A DNA stretch of 64,000 nucleotides, from NCBI GenBank assembly GCA_937911505.1, contig CALEMF010000112.1, positions 19,058 to 83,057 of the forward strand, written 5' to 3'. Of the stretch, positions 35,882 through 44,775 are shown piece after piece (within the stretch, counting starts at the first letter, position 1; each line of letters begins with the position of its first letter). The notes below the pieces were generated by a model. That model was not told the origin of the DNA. It made no database searches and saw only the letters and a list, made by a program, of their open reading frames with translations. Source of the stretch: an uncultured Cytophagales bacterium (GTDB lineage: Bacteria > Bacteroidota > Bacteroidia > Cytophagales > Thermonemataceae). The translations under genes were made by a program, and so were the position numbers.

Positions 35882-36883
35882 ATGGATAAACACGTTATAC
35901 CTATTGGCACTACCCTCGATCGCTTTATTATGCGGAAGGAACAGCAATTTCCTTATGCTTCTGGAGAACTTTCGCAACTTTTAAGAGATATTGCCCTTGC
36001 AGGAAAGATTATTCACAGAGAGGTCAACAGAGCAGGACTTATTGATATTACTGGAGCATATGGCTCGCAGAATATCCAAGGAGAAGAACAACAAAAGCTA
36101 GATGTAGTAGCAGATGTACGCTTCGTTCGCGCTTTAAAAAATGGTAGAGAAGTTTGCGGAATTATCTCTGAAGAGCAAGAAGGGGTAATCGACACAGAAA
36201 ACCACGATGGTAGGTACATTGTAGCCATTGATCCACTGGATGGCTCTTCTAACATTGATGTAAACGTTTCTATTGGTACAATCTTTTCCATCTATAGACG
36301 TATTTCTCCCGTAGGTTCCCCCCCAGTTATGGAAGATTTCCTACAACCAGGTCATAAACAAGTAGCAGCAGGTTATGTACTTTATGGTTCTTCTACGATG
36401 CTGGTCTACACCACCGGTTATGGTGTCAATGGTTTTACATATGAGCAAACGCTAGGAGAGTTCATCCTATGTGATGTAGATATCCATACACCTCCTGTTG
36501 GAAAAATCTACTCAACGAATGAAGGCAACTGGAATTCTTTTCCACCACAAATCAGAGAATATATTGACTTCTGTAAATCTCAATGCTATTCTTCACGTTA
36601 TATAGGTTCGCTAGTGGCTGATTTTCATCGTAACTTATTTAAAGGAGGCATCTATTTATATCCACCTACCCAGAAAGCCAACAACGGAAAGCTTCGCTTA
36701 ATGTATGAATGTAACGCCTTGGCTTTCTTAGTAGAACAAGCAGGTGGTAAAGCAACGGATGGAAAGCAACGTATTCTGGATATACAACCGACAAGCTTAC
36801 ACCAGCGTTGTCCCTTATACATTGGTTCTAGCCAGATGATGGATAAACTGGATACTTTTCTACAAGCGACTCAAGTACGTTAA
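35882..36883 (+). CDS. fbp: Fructose-1,6-bisphosphatase class 1
   Basis: This gluconeogenic phosphatase removes the 1-phosphate of fructose 1,6-bisphosphate. The 333-residue protein shows the metal-binding [20 protein letters not shown] (DPLDGSSN at 117-124), the SEEQE acidic cluster before it, and the substrate-binding GGIYLYPPT and [14 protein letters not shown] near the C-terminus, all class 1 hallmarks. It starts a three-gene plus-strand run (5 bp to the next gene, then 1 bp), so the HExxH membrane protein and LRR protein are probably co-transcribed with it. Confidence 0.96.
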   Translation: MDKHVIPIGTTLDRFIMRKEQQFPYASGELSQLLRDIALAGKIIHREVNRAGLIDITGAYGSQNIQGEEQQKLDVVADVRFVRALKNGREVCGIISEEQEGVIDTENHDGRYIVAIDPLDGSSNIDVNVSIGTIFSIYRRISPVGSPPVMEDFLQPGHKQVAAGYVLYGSSTMLVYTTGYGVNGFTYEQTLGEFILCDVDIHTPPVGKIYSTNEGNWNSFPPQIREYIDFCKSQCYSSRYIGSLVADFHRNLFKGGIYLYPPTQKANNGKLRLMYECNALAFLVEQAGGKATDGKQRILDIQPTSLHQRCPLYIGSSQMMDKLDTFLQATQVR

Positions 36884-36888
36884 AAAGC

Positions 36889-37602
36889 ATGAAGAAATAT
36901 CTCAAAAGATTTTTTATTGGAGTAGGCGTACTGTTATTAGTCATCTTCATCAATGGGTTACGTATGTACTATCAAGTAGAAAAAGAAGTGGCACTACCCG
37001 AAGAGCGCCCAGCAAGTCGCTTATATCCCAAGAACTTTTCTAAAGAGGCTTTCGATAGTTTAAAAAATGCTTTTGGTGCAAATAAGATACTTCCTCCTAA
37101 CTACGAGCTACAGGCACTACTAGCCCTTTCCCATTATCCTACGCTTAAAGAAGTACCTGTTACCTTTATTGTGGAAGAAACGCTTATTCCATTGGCTTCT
37201 CGCCCTCATTTTTGGAAAATGTTTCGTAGTAAGGAGCGTTGGGAATACCAAGTAATTATAAGTGCTAAGTCTAGCGAAGCTATGGAACCCATTTTGTTAA
37301 AAAACTTATCTTTTAATTCCCAAGTAGGCATACTCGGCCACGAGCTAGCGCATACGCTATACTACCAAGATAAGAGCTTCTGGGATGTAGTGGGCATAGG
37401 TACTTGTTATTTATTAAGCGATTATAGGGCTACTTTTGAGAAGCAAACAGACCAGCGCGCTATCGCCCATGGACTAGGCAGACACCTCTTACAATACGCT
37501 AAAGAAGTACGCTCAGGAGAGATGGAAGGCAATACAGAGTACATTGACCAGTACTACTTGACGCCTGATGAAATTGAAAAACTATTAAATAACCCTAATT
37601 AA
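36889..37602 (+). CDS. Membrane-anchored HExxH putative metalloprotease of unknown family
   Basis: The 237-residue protein has one N-terminal transmembrane helix (about 7-25) and a zinc-protease-like helix GILGHELAHTLYY with HELAH at 151-155. A possible third ligand lies in FEKQTDQRAIAHG (Glu183 or Asp188). The orientation with a short basic N-terminus suggests the catalytic part is periplasmic. I do not recognise a named family. Substrate and activity are unproven. It starts 5 bp after fbp and is followed after 1 bp by the LRR gene. Confidence 0.75.
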   Translation: MKKYLKRFFIGVGVLLLVIFINGLRMYYQVEKEVALPEERPASRLYPKNFSKEAFDSLKNAFGANKILPPNYELQALLALSHYPTLKEVPVTFIVEETLIPLASRPHFWKMFRSKERWEYQVIISAKSSEAMEPILLKNLSFNSQVGILGHELAHTLYYQDKSFWDVVGIGTCYLLSDYRATFEKQTDQRAIAHGLGRHLLQYAKEVRSGEMEGNTEYIDQYYLTPDEIEKLLNNPN

Positions 37603-37603
37603 T

Positions 37604-38449
37604 ATGCATACAGCTCGTACTGACGAAGTCCTCTTACTATTGGCTAATAGCAGCTACGAACAGGCCTTTGAGATCATCAAAGAAGAAGGGGTTAATAAGC
37701 GTATACTAAGTTATTTGTTTGTATTACATATTTTTCACGAGGATAAAGATATTCGCAAAGAAGCAAGAAGTATTTTTAGAAAAAATACAGATAAGGACTT
37801 ACAAGATGCTATTAGAGAAGCTGCTAAACCTGCTTATGCTAAAAGAGAATTGCACAATTTACTATCTCACTCTTACAATATTTGTGGTGGTTTTATCGAG
37901 TCCCACCCTCAGTTAGATATAGCAGAAGCATTCGTGATGTTTAATATACTTAAGGATAGTCATCTTTTTGGTGTATTTACCTTTGACTTTGCTACTTACC
38001 TGCCCGATGTGGTTCTTCTTGTAGCACCTGAGTTAAGTATTTTGAAAATGAATCGAAGTACGAGGTATGGGGACGTTGAAAATCCAGAAATAGCTGTAGA
38101 GCAGGTTATTTCACAGGCGCTAAGGTTTCCCTCACTAAAAAACCTTGATGTTTCAGGATTTCACGACTATGAGGTACTTCCTGAAAGTCTTCTCCAGTTG
38201 ACTTCTCTAGAAAAGCTTAGCTTGGGTGAAAACGTCAAAACATTACCTAATGATTTATCTAAGCTTAAAGCGCTCACTTATTTAGATATTACTCATAACG
38301 AACACCTTGTTACGCTTCCCGAAAAGTTACCACCAACACTTAAAGCTATTGATATGCAGCATACGTTATTCCTAGATGTGCAAAGGGACTATGCTGACCA
38401 ATATAAGCAGCAGCACCCACAGGTTAAACTTGTAGGGTATGAGTGGTAA
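37604..38449 (+). CDS. Leucine-rich-repeat protein
   Basis: The 281-residue soluble protein has an N-terminal ~110-residue helical region. LRR units follow at about 180-265: FPSLKNLDVSGFHDYEVLPESL, LTSLEKLSLGENVKTLPNDL, LKALTYLDITHNEHLVTLPEKL. These are short bacterial LRRs that normally form a protein-binding surface. No signal peptide is present. It begins 1 bp after the HExxH gene, so translation is probably coupled. It may be a partner of the upstream membrane protein, but this rests only on gene order. Confidence 0.8.
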   Translation: MHTARTDEVLLLLANSSYEQAFEIIKEEGVNKRILSYLFVLHIFHEDKDIRKEARSIFRKNTDKDLQDAIREAAKPAYAKRELHNLLSHSYNICGGFIESHPQLDIAEAFVMFNILKDSHLFGVFTFDFATYLPDVVLLVAPELSILKMNRSTRYGDVENPEIAVEQVISQALRFPSLKNLDVSGFHDYEVLPESLLQLTSLEKLSLGENVKTLPNDLSKLKALTYLDITHNEHLVTLPEKLPPTLKAIDMQHTLFLDVQRDYADQYKQQHPQVKLVGYEW

Positions 38450-38455
38450 GTATCT

Positions 38456-39577
38456 TCACTTCACCCTTATCACTTGTGCAATTTTAAGAGAGATGTCCAA
38501 AAAAACGATTTTAGGAGAAGCATTACGTTCTAAATGTAAGAGTGCATCATTTAAGTAGCCATATAAGTACGTCACGTTATGTTCATTGATTACTTTTGCA
38601 AAACCTTTTATAAAGGTGAGTCCCTCTCCTTCTAAGCGTACCATATCCGTACCACCATATTGCCATACCAGTGCCTCTCTGCATACACTTAGGCCATACT
38701 GCAATAAATTTCTTCGTGCTTCTTTTGTGTATTTACTAGCAAAATCATCGGCTTGTTTTACTAGCGCTGTGTAGTCATTTCCATAACAGAGGCGCATCCA
38801 ATCTCTAAATAAGGTATGATTATCATCTTGTACCTCTGCTAATAAATGCTGTGCCTTACGAAGGTTACCTTCTGCTAGGTTCGCTATCTGCATCGCTTTA
38901 ATTTCTTCAATCTCTTCCTGTTTTTCTAAATACTGCTTCACCTCTCGGTCTTCAAAGGCAGGAATTTGTATGAGCTGTACACGTGATAGAATTGTCACCA
39001 ATAATTGCTCTGCATTTTGACTTACTAGTAGAAAGATGGTTTTAGGAGGCGGCTCTTCTAGTACTTTTAGAATAGCATTGGCGGCGGTAATATTCATATA
39101 TTCTGGAAGCCACATCAATAGTATCTTGTAGGAGGCTTCAAAGGGTTTTAAAGCCAAGGTACTGATAATTCCTCTGGCTTCTTCAGCACTAATGGCAGGC
39201 AGTTTATTCTGGGCACCTATGGCTTCTTGCCAGTCGCTTATATTTCCGTATGGAAACTGTGAAAACGAGCGCCACTCTTTTAAAAAATCTTGGCTTTTTG
39301 GTTTGGAGATTTTACCAACATTGCTTACTGGAAATACAAAATGTACATCAGGATGAATAAGTTTATTCATTTTGAAACAAGCCGCGCAGCGCCCACAAGC
39401 GTCATCACCTTGCTTATCTTCACACAAGAGGTAAGTAATATAAGCCAAGGCAAGTGCTAGCTGTGCGTTGCCTTCTTTACCCAAAAAAAGCTGCGCGTGC
39501 GCTATTTTACCACTTTTTACCGTCTTCAGTAAGACTTCTTTTACTGCCGCTGCCCCAATGATATCTTTAAATAGCAT
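38456..39577 (-). CDS. holB: DNA polymerase III subunit delta prime
   Basis: Delta prime is part of the clamp-loader that opens the beta sliding clamp. The 373-residue protein has the clamp-loader zinc site Cys52, Cys61, Cys64, Cys67 (ACGRCAAC), a degenerate P-loop (FLGKEGNAQLALALAY) as expected for this non-ATP-binding subunit, and the arginine-region segment LKVLEEPPPKTIFLLVSQNAEQLLVTILSRVQ. The C-terminal domain is divergent, as usual in Bacteroidota. It lies downstream of a small TPR gene on the same strand. Confidence 0.92.
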   Translation of the reverse strand: MLFKDIIGAAAVKEVLLKTVKSGKIAHAQLFLGKEGNAQLALALAYITYLLCEDKQGDDACGRCAACFKMNKLIHPDVHFVFPVSNVGKISKPKSQDFLKEWRSFSQFPYGNISDWQEAIGAQNKLPAISAEEARGIISTLALKPFEASYKILLMWLPEYMNITAANAILKVLEEPPPKTIFLLVSQNAEQLLVTILSRVQLIQIPAFEDREVKQYLEKQEEIEEIKAMQIANLAEGNLRKAQHLLAEVQDDNHTLFRDWMRLCYGNDYTALVKQADDFASKYTKEARRNLLQYGLSVCREALVWQYGGTDMVRLEGEGLTFIKGFAKVINEHNVTYLYGYLNDALLHLERNASPKIVFLDISLKIAQVIRVK

Positions 39578-39586
39578 ATTCGTGAA

Positions 39587-40030
39587 TTATCGACAATCTG
39601 AACTAATCTTAGTAGCGGACTCTCCTAATGCTACTGCTTTCTTAAAATCTTCACAGGCGCCTACAGCGTCTTCATTTCTTTTCCTCACGATTCCCCTTTG
39701 GTAATAAGCCGCTCCACTGTCTGGTTGATAATAAATAACACGATTAAAATCATTGATAGCCCCAGAATAATCCTCGAGGGCTAGCTTAGCTTTTCCTCTT
39801 AGTAGTAGGGCGGCAGTATTATCTTCTTGCAATACTAAAAGCGTATCCATATCGCGTATGGCTTTTTTAAAGTAGCTATTAGCAAAATAATAATAAGCCC
39901 TATTAAGGTAGTTTTGTGCTATAGGAGCCTGTTGAATCGCCTCGTTTAGATTATTTATAATGCTTTGTGCCTGATCTACTTGTGGTACTAATAAAAAGTA
40001 CAACCAAATAAAAGGGAATAACCATTTCAT
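39587..40030 (-). CDS. Exported TPR protein
   Basis: From ATG 40030 the protein is 147 residues and begins with a signal peptide (KWLFPFIWLYFLLVPQVDQAQS); the open frame continues 15 codons upstream, which would spoil the leader. Three TPR units follow, for example YLNRAYYYFANSYFKKAIRDMDTLLVLQ and DFNRVIYYQPDSGAAYYQRGIVR. It is a small periplasmic protein-binding scaffold of unknown partner. It is divergent from hisF and 9 bp upstream of holB. Confidence 0.8.
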   Translation of the reverse strand: MKWLFPFIWLYFLLVPQVDQAQSIINNLNEAIQQAPIAQNYLNRAYYYFANSYFKKAIRDMDTLLVLQEDNTAALLLRGKAKLALEDYSGAINDFNRVIYYQPDSGAAYYQRGIVRKRNEDAVGACEDFKKAVALGESATKISSDCR

Positions 40031-40079
40031 AGAAAAAGATGATTTTCTATTTGTGAATACAAGGTAAATATACATAAAC

Positions 40080-40111
40080 TTTGCTATTCGGTAGTCATTT
40101 TTATAATTTTG
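40080..40111 (+). promoter_or_regulatory. Promoter of hisF-hisIE
   Basis: TTTG (40080-40083), 20 bp, TAATTTTG (40104-40111). The predicted start near 40118 lies downstream of the longer open frame's first codons and supports GTG 40135 as the hisF start. Confidence 0.7.
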
Positions 40112-40134
40112 CCCCTGCTAAAAAATTATGTACT

Positions 40135-40890
40135 GTGCTTACAAAGAGAATTATTCCTTGTCTCGATATTAAAAATGGTAGAACTGTTAAGGGTATCAAC
40201 TTCGAAAACTTAATTGATGCAGGAAGCCCTGTAGAGTTAGCACAGGTGTATTCATCACAGGGTGCAGATGAGTTGGTTTTTCTTGACATCACAGCTACCG
40301 TAGAAAAGCGAAAAACCCTTGTAGCGTTGGTACGTCAAATTGCCCAACACATCAATATTCCTTTTACTGTAGGAGGAGGTATTGGCAACATAGAAGATGT
40401 ATCTGCCTTGCTTCAAGCAGGGGCTGATAAAGTCTCCGTCAATTCTGCTGCTGTGAAAAATCCTGTGCTTATTGATCAGCTTGCCAAGGAGTTTGGAAGT
40501 CAATGTATTGTAGTGGCAGTGGATACACGCCACGTAGAAGGGAGCGACTGGGTGCATACCCATGGAGGTAGGCAAATTACTGAGATAAATACCCACCGTT
40601 GGATAAAGGAGGTAGTAGAGAGGGGTGCAGGAGAAATTTTACTTACTTCTATGGATACCGATGGTACGAAACAAGGATTTGCCTGTGAGTTAACAGCAAA
40701 GATCTCACGCGATCTTTCTATTCCTGTTATTGCTTCAGGAGGTGCAGGCACGATGGCACATTTTGAGGAAGTTTTTACAGAAGGGTACGCAGATGCAGCA
40801 TTGGCAGCAAGTATCTTTCATTTTAAAGAAATGGATATTTTATCCCTTAAAAAGTTTTTAAAAGAACAGAAAATCAGTGTAAGGCTTTGA
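40135..40890 (+). CDS. hisF: Imidazole glycerol phosphate synthase, cyclase subunit
   Basis: HisF uses ammonia from HisH to close the imidazole ring and form imidazole-glycerol phosphate plus AICAR. The GTG start at 40135 gives 251 residues, the standard length, with [19 protein letters not shown] at the N-terminus (catalytic Asp11). [11 protein letters not shown] carries the second catalytic Asp, and the phosphate-binding loops GGGI and ASGGAG are present. The stop TGA overlaps a possible TTG start of hisIE. hisH and hisA are not adjacent, so the histidine genes are split in this genome. Confidence 0.95.
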   Translation: MLTKRIIPCLDIKNGRTVKGINFENLIDAGSPVELAQVYSSQGADELVFLDITATVEKRKTLVALVRQIAQHINIPFTVGGGIGNIEDVSALLQAGADKVSVNSAAVKNPVLIDQLAKEFGSQCIVVAVDTRHVEGSDWVHTHGGRQITEINTHRWIKEVVERGAGEILLTSMDTDGTKQGFACELTAKISRDLSIPVIASGGAGTMAHFEEVFTEGYADAALAASIFHFKEMDILSLKKFLKEQKISVRL

Positions 40891-40895
40891 GTAAG

Positions 40896-41495
40896 ATGAT
40901 AAATTTTAGCAAGTATACCGATGGATTAGTCCCTACTATCATACAAGACGCCCGTACCCGTATTGTACTTATGTTGGGCTATATGAACCAAGAAGCCTAC
41001 ACGCTTACAGAAAAAGAACGCGTGGTAACCTTTTTTAGTCGCTCTAAGCAACGCCTTTGGAAAAAGGGGGAAACCTCAGGTAATTTTTTAAAAGTAGTTG
41101 ATATCACTGTTGACTGTGACCAAGATACTATTCTCATTCAAGCGATTCCAGCAGGCCCAGTGTGCCATACAGGTGCCGATACTTGCTTTGATGATAAAAA
41201 TGAGGGGAAGGTATTTTTCTTAGAGAAGCTTAGGCAAATCATTGAGGATAGAAAGCAACACCCTGCTGAAAAGTCTTATACCAGTAAGTTATTTAAGAAA
41301 GGGATCAATAAAATAGCCCAAAAGGTAGGAGAAGAGGCAGTAGAACTAGTGATAGAGGCAAAAGATGACGATAAGGGCTTGTTTTTAGGAGAAGCGGCTG
41401 ACTTACTCTTTCATTATTTGGTACTCTTAGAAGCAAAGGATATTAGATTAGACGAGGTCATCACTACACTAGAAAAGCGTCATCAACCTGAATGA
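40896..41495 (+). CDS. hisIE: Bifunctional phosphoribosyl-AMP cyclohydrolase / phosphoribosyl-ATP pyrophosphatase
   Basis: This two-domain histidine enzyme performs steps 2 and 3. The HisI domain (about 1-105) has RVVTFFSRSKQRLWKKGETSGN and the metal cysteines in TVDCDQDT and GPVCHTGADTCF. The HisE domain (about 112-199) has KLFKKGINKIAQKVGEEAVELVIEA and GEAADLLFHYL. I start at ATG 40896; a TTG at 40887 overlapping the hisF stop would add three residues and is a real alternative. It is coupled with hisF. Confidence 0.95.
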   Translation: MINFSKYTDGLVPTIIQDARTRIVLMLGYMNQEAYTLTEKERVVTFFSRSKQRLWKKGETSGNFLKVVDITVDCDQDTILIQAIPAGPVCHTGADTCFDDKNEGKVFFLEKLRQIIEDRKQHPAEKSYTSKLFKKGINKIAQKVGEEAVELVIEAKDDDKGLFLGEAADLLFHYLVLLEAKDIRLDEVITTLEKRHQPE

Positions 41496-41531
41496 CCTGC
41501 TATTCGCTTTATTCTCTTGTTTTAGACGCTA

Positions 41532-42308
41532 TCAAGCTTTTACCTCATCTGGTAATAACTCAACTTTTAGCGCTTTGTCTATAAAGTAGTGGGCTAAGTA
41601 CAAGAATGGTATCAGCAACACCGCTATAATCATCTTGAATATAAACTGTACCGTACCGACTGCAATGACTTGTTCCAACTTCCAGTTACTTAACCAGTAA
41701 AAAGCGATCATTAGAATGAGGTAACTATCTATTAGCTGAGAAAAAACGGTGGAAATAGTAGCTCTGAACCAGATGAAGCGCTCTTTTGTAAGGCGTCGGA
41801 TATAATAATAGACGGTAGCATCTAGGAGCTGCCCCAAGACGAAGGCGATCAGCGAACCAATGATGATGTTCATCCCCTGAGTATAAATAAGCTTATAAGC
41901 ATAATTAATGTTGAGCGGGTTTCCTTGGTCATCTTTTTGGTTGGCTTCTAGCCAAAAATCAGCAGGTGGTGCATAAGCACTCAGGTAAAAGGCTAAAAAA
42001 GCAAAAATCAACAAGGCAAGTGTAATAAAGGTAATTTTCCTCACTCCTTTTCTGCCAAAGTAGTGGTTAATGATATCAGTGGTAATAAATACAATGGGCC
42101 AAAGAATGACACCCGCTGAAAGATTAAGTGATATCCCGAAAGTCTCTAGGAAAAATTTTGGATTACCAAACCACTGCCCCCAAACTTTATCAAAAGAGAA
42201 TATTTTAGGACCAATCGCTTCAGCTAGTAAGGCATTGGTGAGAAAAAAAAGACTAAGTATGAGGTAGAGATTATGCTTTTTTCTATTAAGTTCTATGTGG
42301 GCGTCCAT
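41532..42308 (-). CDS. Queuosine precursor transporter (VUT/YhhQ family)
   Basis: The 258-residue inner-membrane protein has about six to seven helices and is of the YhhQ/vitamin-uptake-type family. That family imports queuine precursors (preQ0/preQ1) for tRNA modification. Recognisable segments are WPIVFITTDIINHYFGRKGVRKITFITL, GSLIAFVLGQLLDATVYYYIR and RATISTVFSQLIDSYLIL. I looked for a preQ1 riboswitch in the short gap to the upstream gene and saw none. It lies downstream of the UDP-xylose genes. Confidence 0.88.
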   Translation of the reverse strand: MDAHIELNRKKHNLYLILSLFFLTNALLAEAIGPKIFSFDKVWGQWFGNPKFFLETFGISLNLSAGVILWPIVFITTDIINHYFGRKGVRKITFITLALLIFAFLAFYLSAYAPPADFWLEANQKDDQGNPLNINYAYKLIYTQGMNIIIGSLIAFVLGQLLDATVYYYIRRLTKERFIWFRATISTVFSQLIDSYLILMIAFYWLSNWKLEQVIAVGTVQFIFKMIIAVLLIPFLYLAHYFIDKALKVELLPDEVKA

Positions 42309-42367
42309 CTGAAGGCTTCGTGTGCAGTATGACTAAAGTAAATTACCTATACCGCCTCTGTATTGTT

Positions 42368-43306
42368 TTATTTTTCTAGCTTTTCTTTAAAATAAGTAAG
42401 CGTTCGTTGAAGCCCTTCTGATCGATTCACCTTAGGTTGCCAATCGAGTATTTCTTTTGCTTTGGTAATGTCAGGCTGACGTTGCTTAGGATCGTCCTTA
42501 GGAAGCGGCTTATAGATGATCTCAGAAGAAGTACCTGTCAGCGCGATAATTTCTTTGGCAAAATCTAAGAGAGATACTTCATCTGGATTACCGACATTCA
42601 CAGGTTGGGTATAATCACTGATCAATAATCGATAGATGCCTTCGATTAAGTCGTCTACATAGCAAAAAGAACGTGTCTGAGAGCCATCTCCAAAAACAGT
42701 AAGGTCTTTTCCTGTAAGCGCTTGACTCATAAAAGCGGGCAAAGCACGTCCGTCATCCAGGCGCATTCTTGGACCATACGTATTGAATATACGGACGATG
42801 CGTGTCTCTAAGCCATGGTAAGTATGGTAAGCCATCGTCATCGCTTCTTGAAAACGCTTTGCCTCATCATACACACCTCTAGGACCAATAGGATTCACAT
42901 TCCCCCAATAGTTTTCGTTTTGTGGGTGTACCAATGGATCGCCGTACACTTCAGAAGTGGAAGCCACCAGGATGCGCGCCTTTTTTGCTTTTGCCAAACC
43001 TAAGCAATTATGCGTTCCTAATGAACCCACTTTGAGTGTTTGAATAGGGATTTTCAGGTAGTCAATAGGGCTAGCAGGGGAAGCAAAGTGAAGAATATAG
43101 TCTAAATCACCTGGTACGTGAATAAATGTAGATACATCGTGGTGATAAAACTCAAACTCTTTTAGTTTGAATAGATGAGCAATGTTGTCTAAATTACCCG
43201 TAATCAGATTATCCATGCCAATTACGTGACACCCCTCTTTTATAAACCTATCACAAAGATGAGAGCCTAAAAACCCAGCAGCGCCTGTAATGAGTACCTT
43301 TTTCAT
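42368..43306 (-). CDS. UDP-glucuronate decarboxylase (UDP-xylose synthase, SDR family)
   Basis: The enzyme is predicted to convert UDP-glucuronate to UDP-xylose with bound NAD. The 312-residue extended SDR has [11 protein letters not shown] at 7-17, catalytic Tyr146 and Lys150 in GVYDEAKR, and the UXS-typical [22 protein letters not shown] and [10 protein letters not shown]. It directly follows ugd (35 bp gap), whose product is its substrate. Together the two give UDP-xylose, presumably for an exported polysaccharide or glycan. Confidence 0.93.
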   Translation of the reverse strand: MKKVLITGAAGFLGSHLCDRFIKEGCHVIGMDNLITGNLDNIAHLFKLKEFEFYHHDVSTFIHVPGDLDYILHFASPASPIDYLKIPIQTLKVGSLGTHNCLGLAKAKKARILVASTSEVYGDPLVHPQNENYWGNVNPIGPRGVYDEAKRFQEAMTMAYHTYHGLETRIVRIFNTYGPRMRLDDGRALPAFMSQALTGKDLTVFGDGSQTRSFCYVDDLIEGIYRLLISDYTQPVNVGNPDEVSLLDFAKEIIALTGTSSEIIYKPLPKDDPKQRQPDITKAKEILDWQPKVNRSEGLQRTLTYFKEKLEK

Positions 43307-43341
43307 ACGGTTATGGTATGGCGTTTATATTTCGATCTAAA

Positions 43342-44652
43342 CTAGTTGATTACTTTACGTCCTATACTATAGTAAGTGTAACCCAGCTCTTTCATCTGGG
43401 CTGGCTCGTAAAGATTTCTACCATCAAAAATGAGTTTATTTTTCAATAAAGTACTAATTACCTGAAAGTCTGGTGTACGGAAAACAGGCCATTCGGTCAT
43501 AATCATTAAAGCTTCTGAATCAAGCAAGGCACCATAAGGACTATCTGCATAAGTCACTTTATCACCAAAAAGCATCTTTACATTTTCCATAGCCTCTGGA
43601 TCGTATACACGTACCGTTGCGCCTTCTTCTAGTAGTATTCTAATATTTTCTAGAGACGGGGCTTCTCGTATGTCGTCTGTGTAAGGCTTAAAAGCGAGCC
43701 CCCATACAGCAATTTGCTTTTCTTTGAGGCTTCCTCCTAGGTGTGCTTTTAGTTGTGGAACTAGTTTAGTCTTCTGGTGTTGGTTTACCTGCATTACCGA
43801 CTTTAGTATGTTAAAGTCATAGGTATAGTCTTCTGCTGTTTTTGCCAAGGCTTGTACGTCTTTAGGGAAGCAGCTTCCACCATATCCAATACCAGCAAAC
43901 AAAAACCTTTTCCCAATACGGGTATCTGTTCCAATACCTCTACGAATATCGTCTACATTAGCCCCTACTTTTTCACAAAGATTGGCAATCTCGTTCATGA
44001 AAGTGATTTTAGTAGCTAAGAAAGCGTTAGCAGCGTATTTTGTCATCTCTGCTGAGCGTTCGCTCATAAAGATAATAGGATTGCCCTGACGAATGAAAGG
44101 AGAGTATAGTTGTTCCATGAGTTTTTTGGCCTTCTCTGAAGAAGTGCCTACTACTACTCTATCTGGCTTCATAAAATCTTCTACTGCCACACCCTCTCTC
44201 AAAAACTCAGGATTAGATACCACATCAAAGGGTACTTGTGCGTTTTGGGCAATGGCTTCTCGTACTTTTTCTGCAGTGCCTACAGGTACTGTACTTTTAT
44301 CTACAATAACTGTGTATTTTTCTAACAAACCACCTAGTTCATCAGCCACTTTTAGTACATACTGTAAATCTGCCGAGCCATCTTCTCCTGGAGGCGTGGG
44401 CAACGCTAAGAAAACAATCTCAGCATCTTTGATGCCTTCTGCCAGATGTGTAGTAAAGCTAAGTCTTTTTTGCTTGATGTTACGCTCAAATAATACCTCT
44501 AGGCCAGGTTCATAGATGGTAATAACACCGTTTTGTAATTTATTTACTTTGTGCTCGTCGATATCGACACAAGTAACAGTGTTACCGGTTTCGGCGAAGC
44601 AAGTACCTGTTACTAAACCAACGTAACCTGTACCAACAACTGCTATTTTCAT
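43342..44652 (-). CDS. ugd: UDP-glucose 6-dehydrogenase
   Basis: This enzyme oxidises UDP-glucose to UDP-glucuronate with two NAD. The 436-residue protein has the Rossmann motif VVGTGYVGLVTG, FLALPTPPGEDGSADL, VDKSTVPVGT, and the catalytic Cys261 in GIGYGGSCFPKD. The C-terminal domain contains AFKPYTDDIREAPS. It is upstream of and co-directional with the decarboxylase. A near-consensus promoter lies at 44709-44739. Confidence 0.96.
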   Translation of the reverse strand: MKIAVVGTGYVGLVTGTCFAETGNTVTCVDIDEHKVNKLQNGVITIYEPGLEVLFERNIKQKRLSFTTHLAEGIKDAEIVFLALPTPPGEDGSADLQYVLKVADELGGLLEKYTVIVDKSTVPVGTAEKVREAIAQNAQVPFDVVSNPEFLREGVAVEDFMKPDRVVVGTSSEKAKKLMEQLYSPFIRQGNPIIFMSERSAEMTKYAANAFLATKITFMNEIANLCEKVGANVDDIRRGIGTDTRIGKRFLFAGIGYGGSCFPKDVQALAKTAEDYTYDFNILKSVMQVNQHQKTKLVPQLKAHLGGSLKEKQIAVWGLAFKPYTDDIREAPSLENIRILLEEGATVRVYDPEAMENVKMLFGDKVTYADSPYGALLDSEALMIMTEWPVFRTPDFQVISTLLKNKLIFDGRNLYEPAQMKELGYTYYSIGRKVIN

Positions 44653-44708
44653 AGAATATTATATAATTATACGTTTAGAAGCGCGAGACGCCCAATATTT
44701 ATGCCTGC

Positions 44709-44739
44709 CAAAAATATAGGATTATTTTAGCAAAAACAA
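44709..44739 (-). promoter_or_regulatory. Promoter of the ugd operon
   Basis: Read on the minus strand: TTG (44739-44737), 20 bp, TATTTTTG (44716-44709). The predicted leader is about 50 nt. Confidence 0.55.
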
Positions 44740-44775
44740 CTTGTCTTACCAAATCATCTGGTCAAGCAATCAAGA

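Noticed and set aside
40081..40134. N-terminal extension of HisF from TTG 40081
   Set aside because: A consensus promoter lies inside this stretch and HisF from GTG 40135 has exactly the usual 251-residue length.
42309..42367. preQ1 riboswitch before the queuosine-precursor transporter
   Set aside because: The gap is only 59 bp and contains neither the short pseudoknot stem nor the A-rich tail pattern of preQ1 riboswitches.
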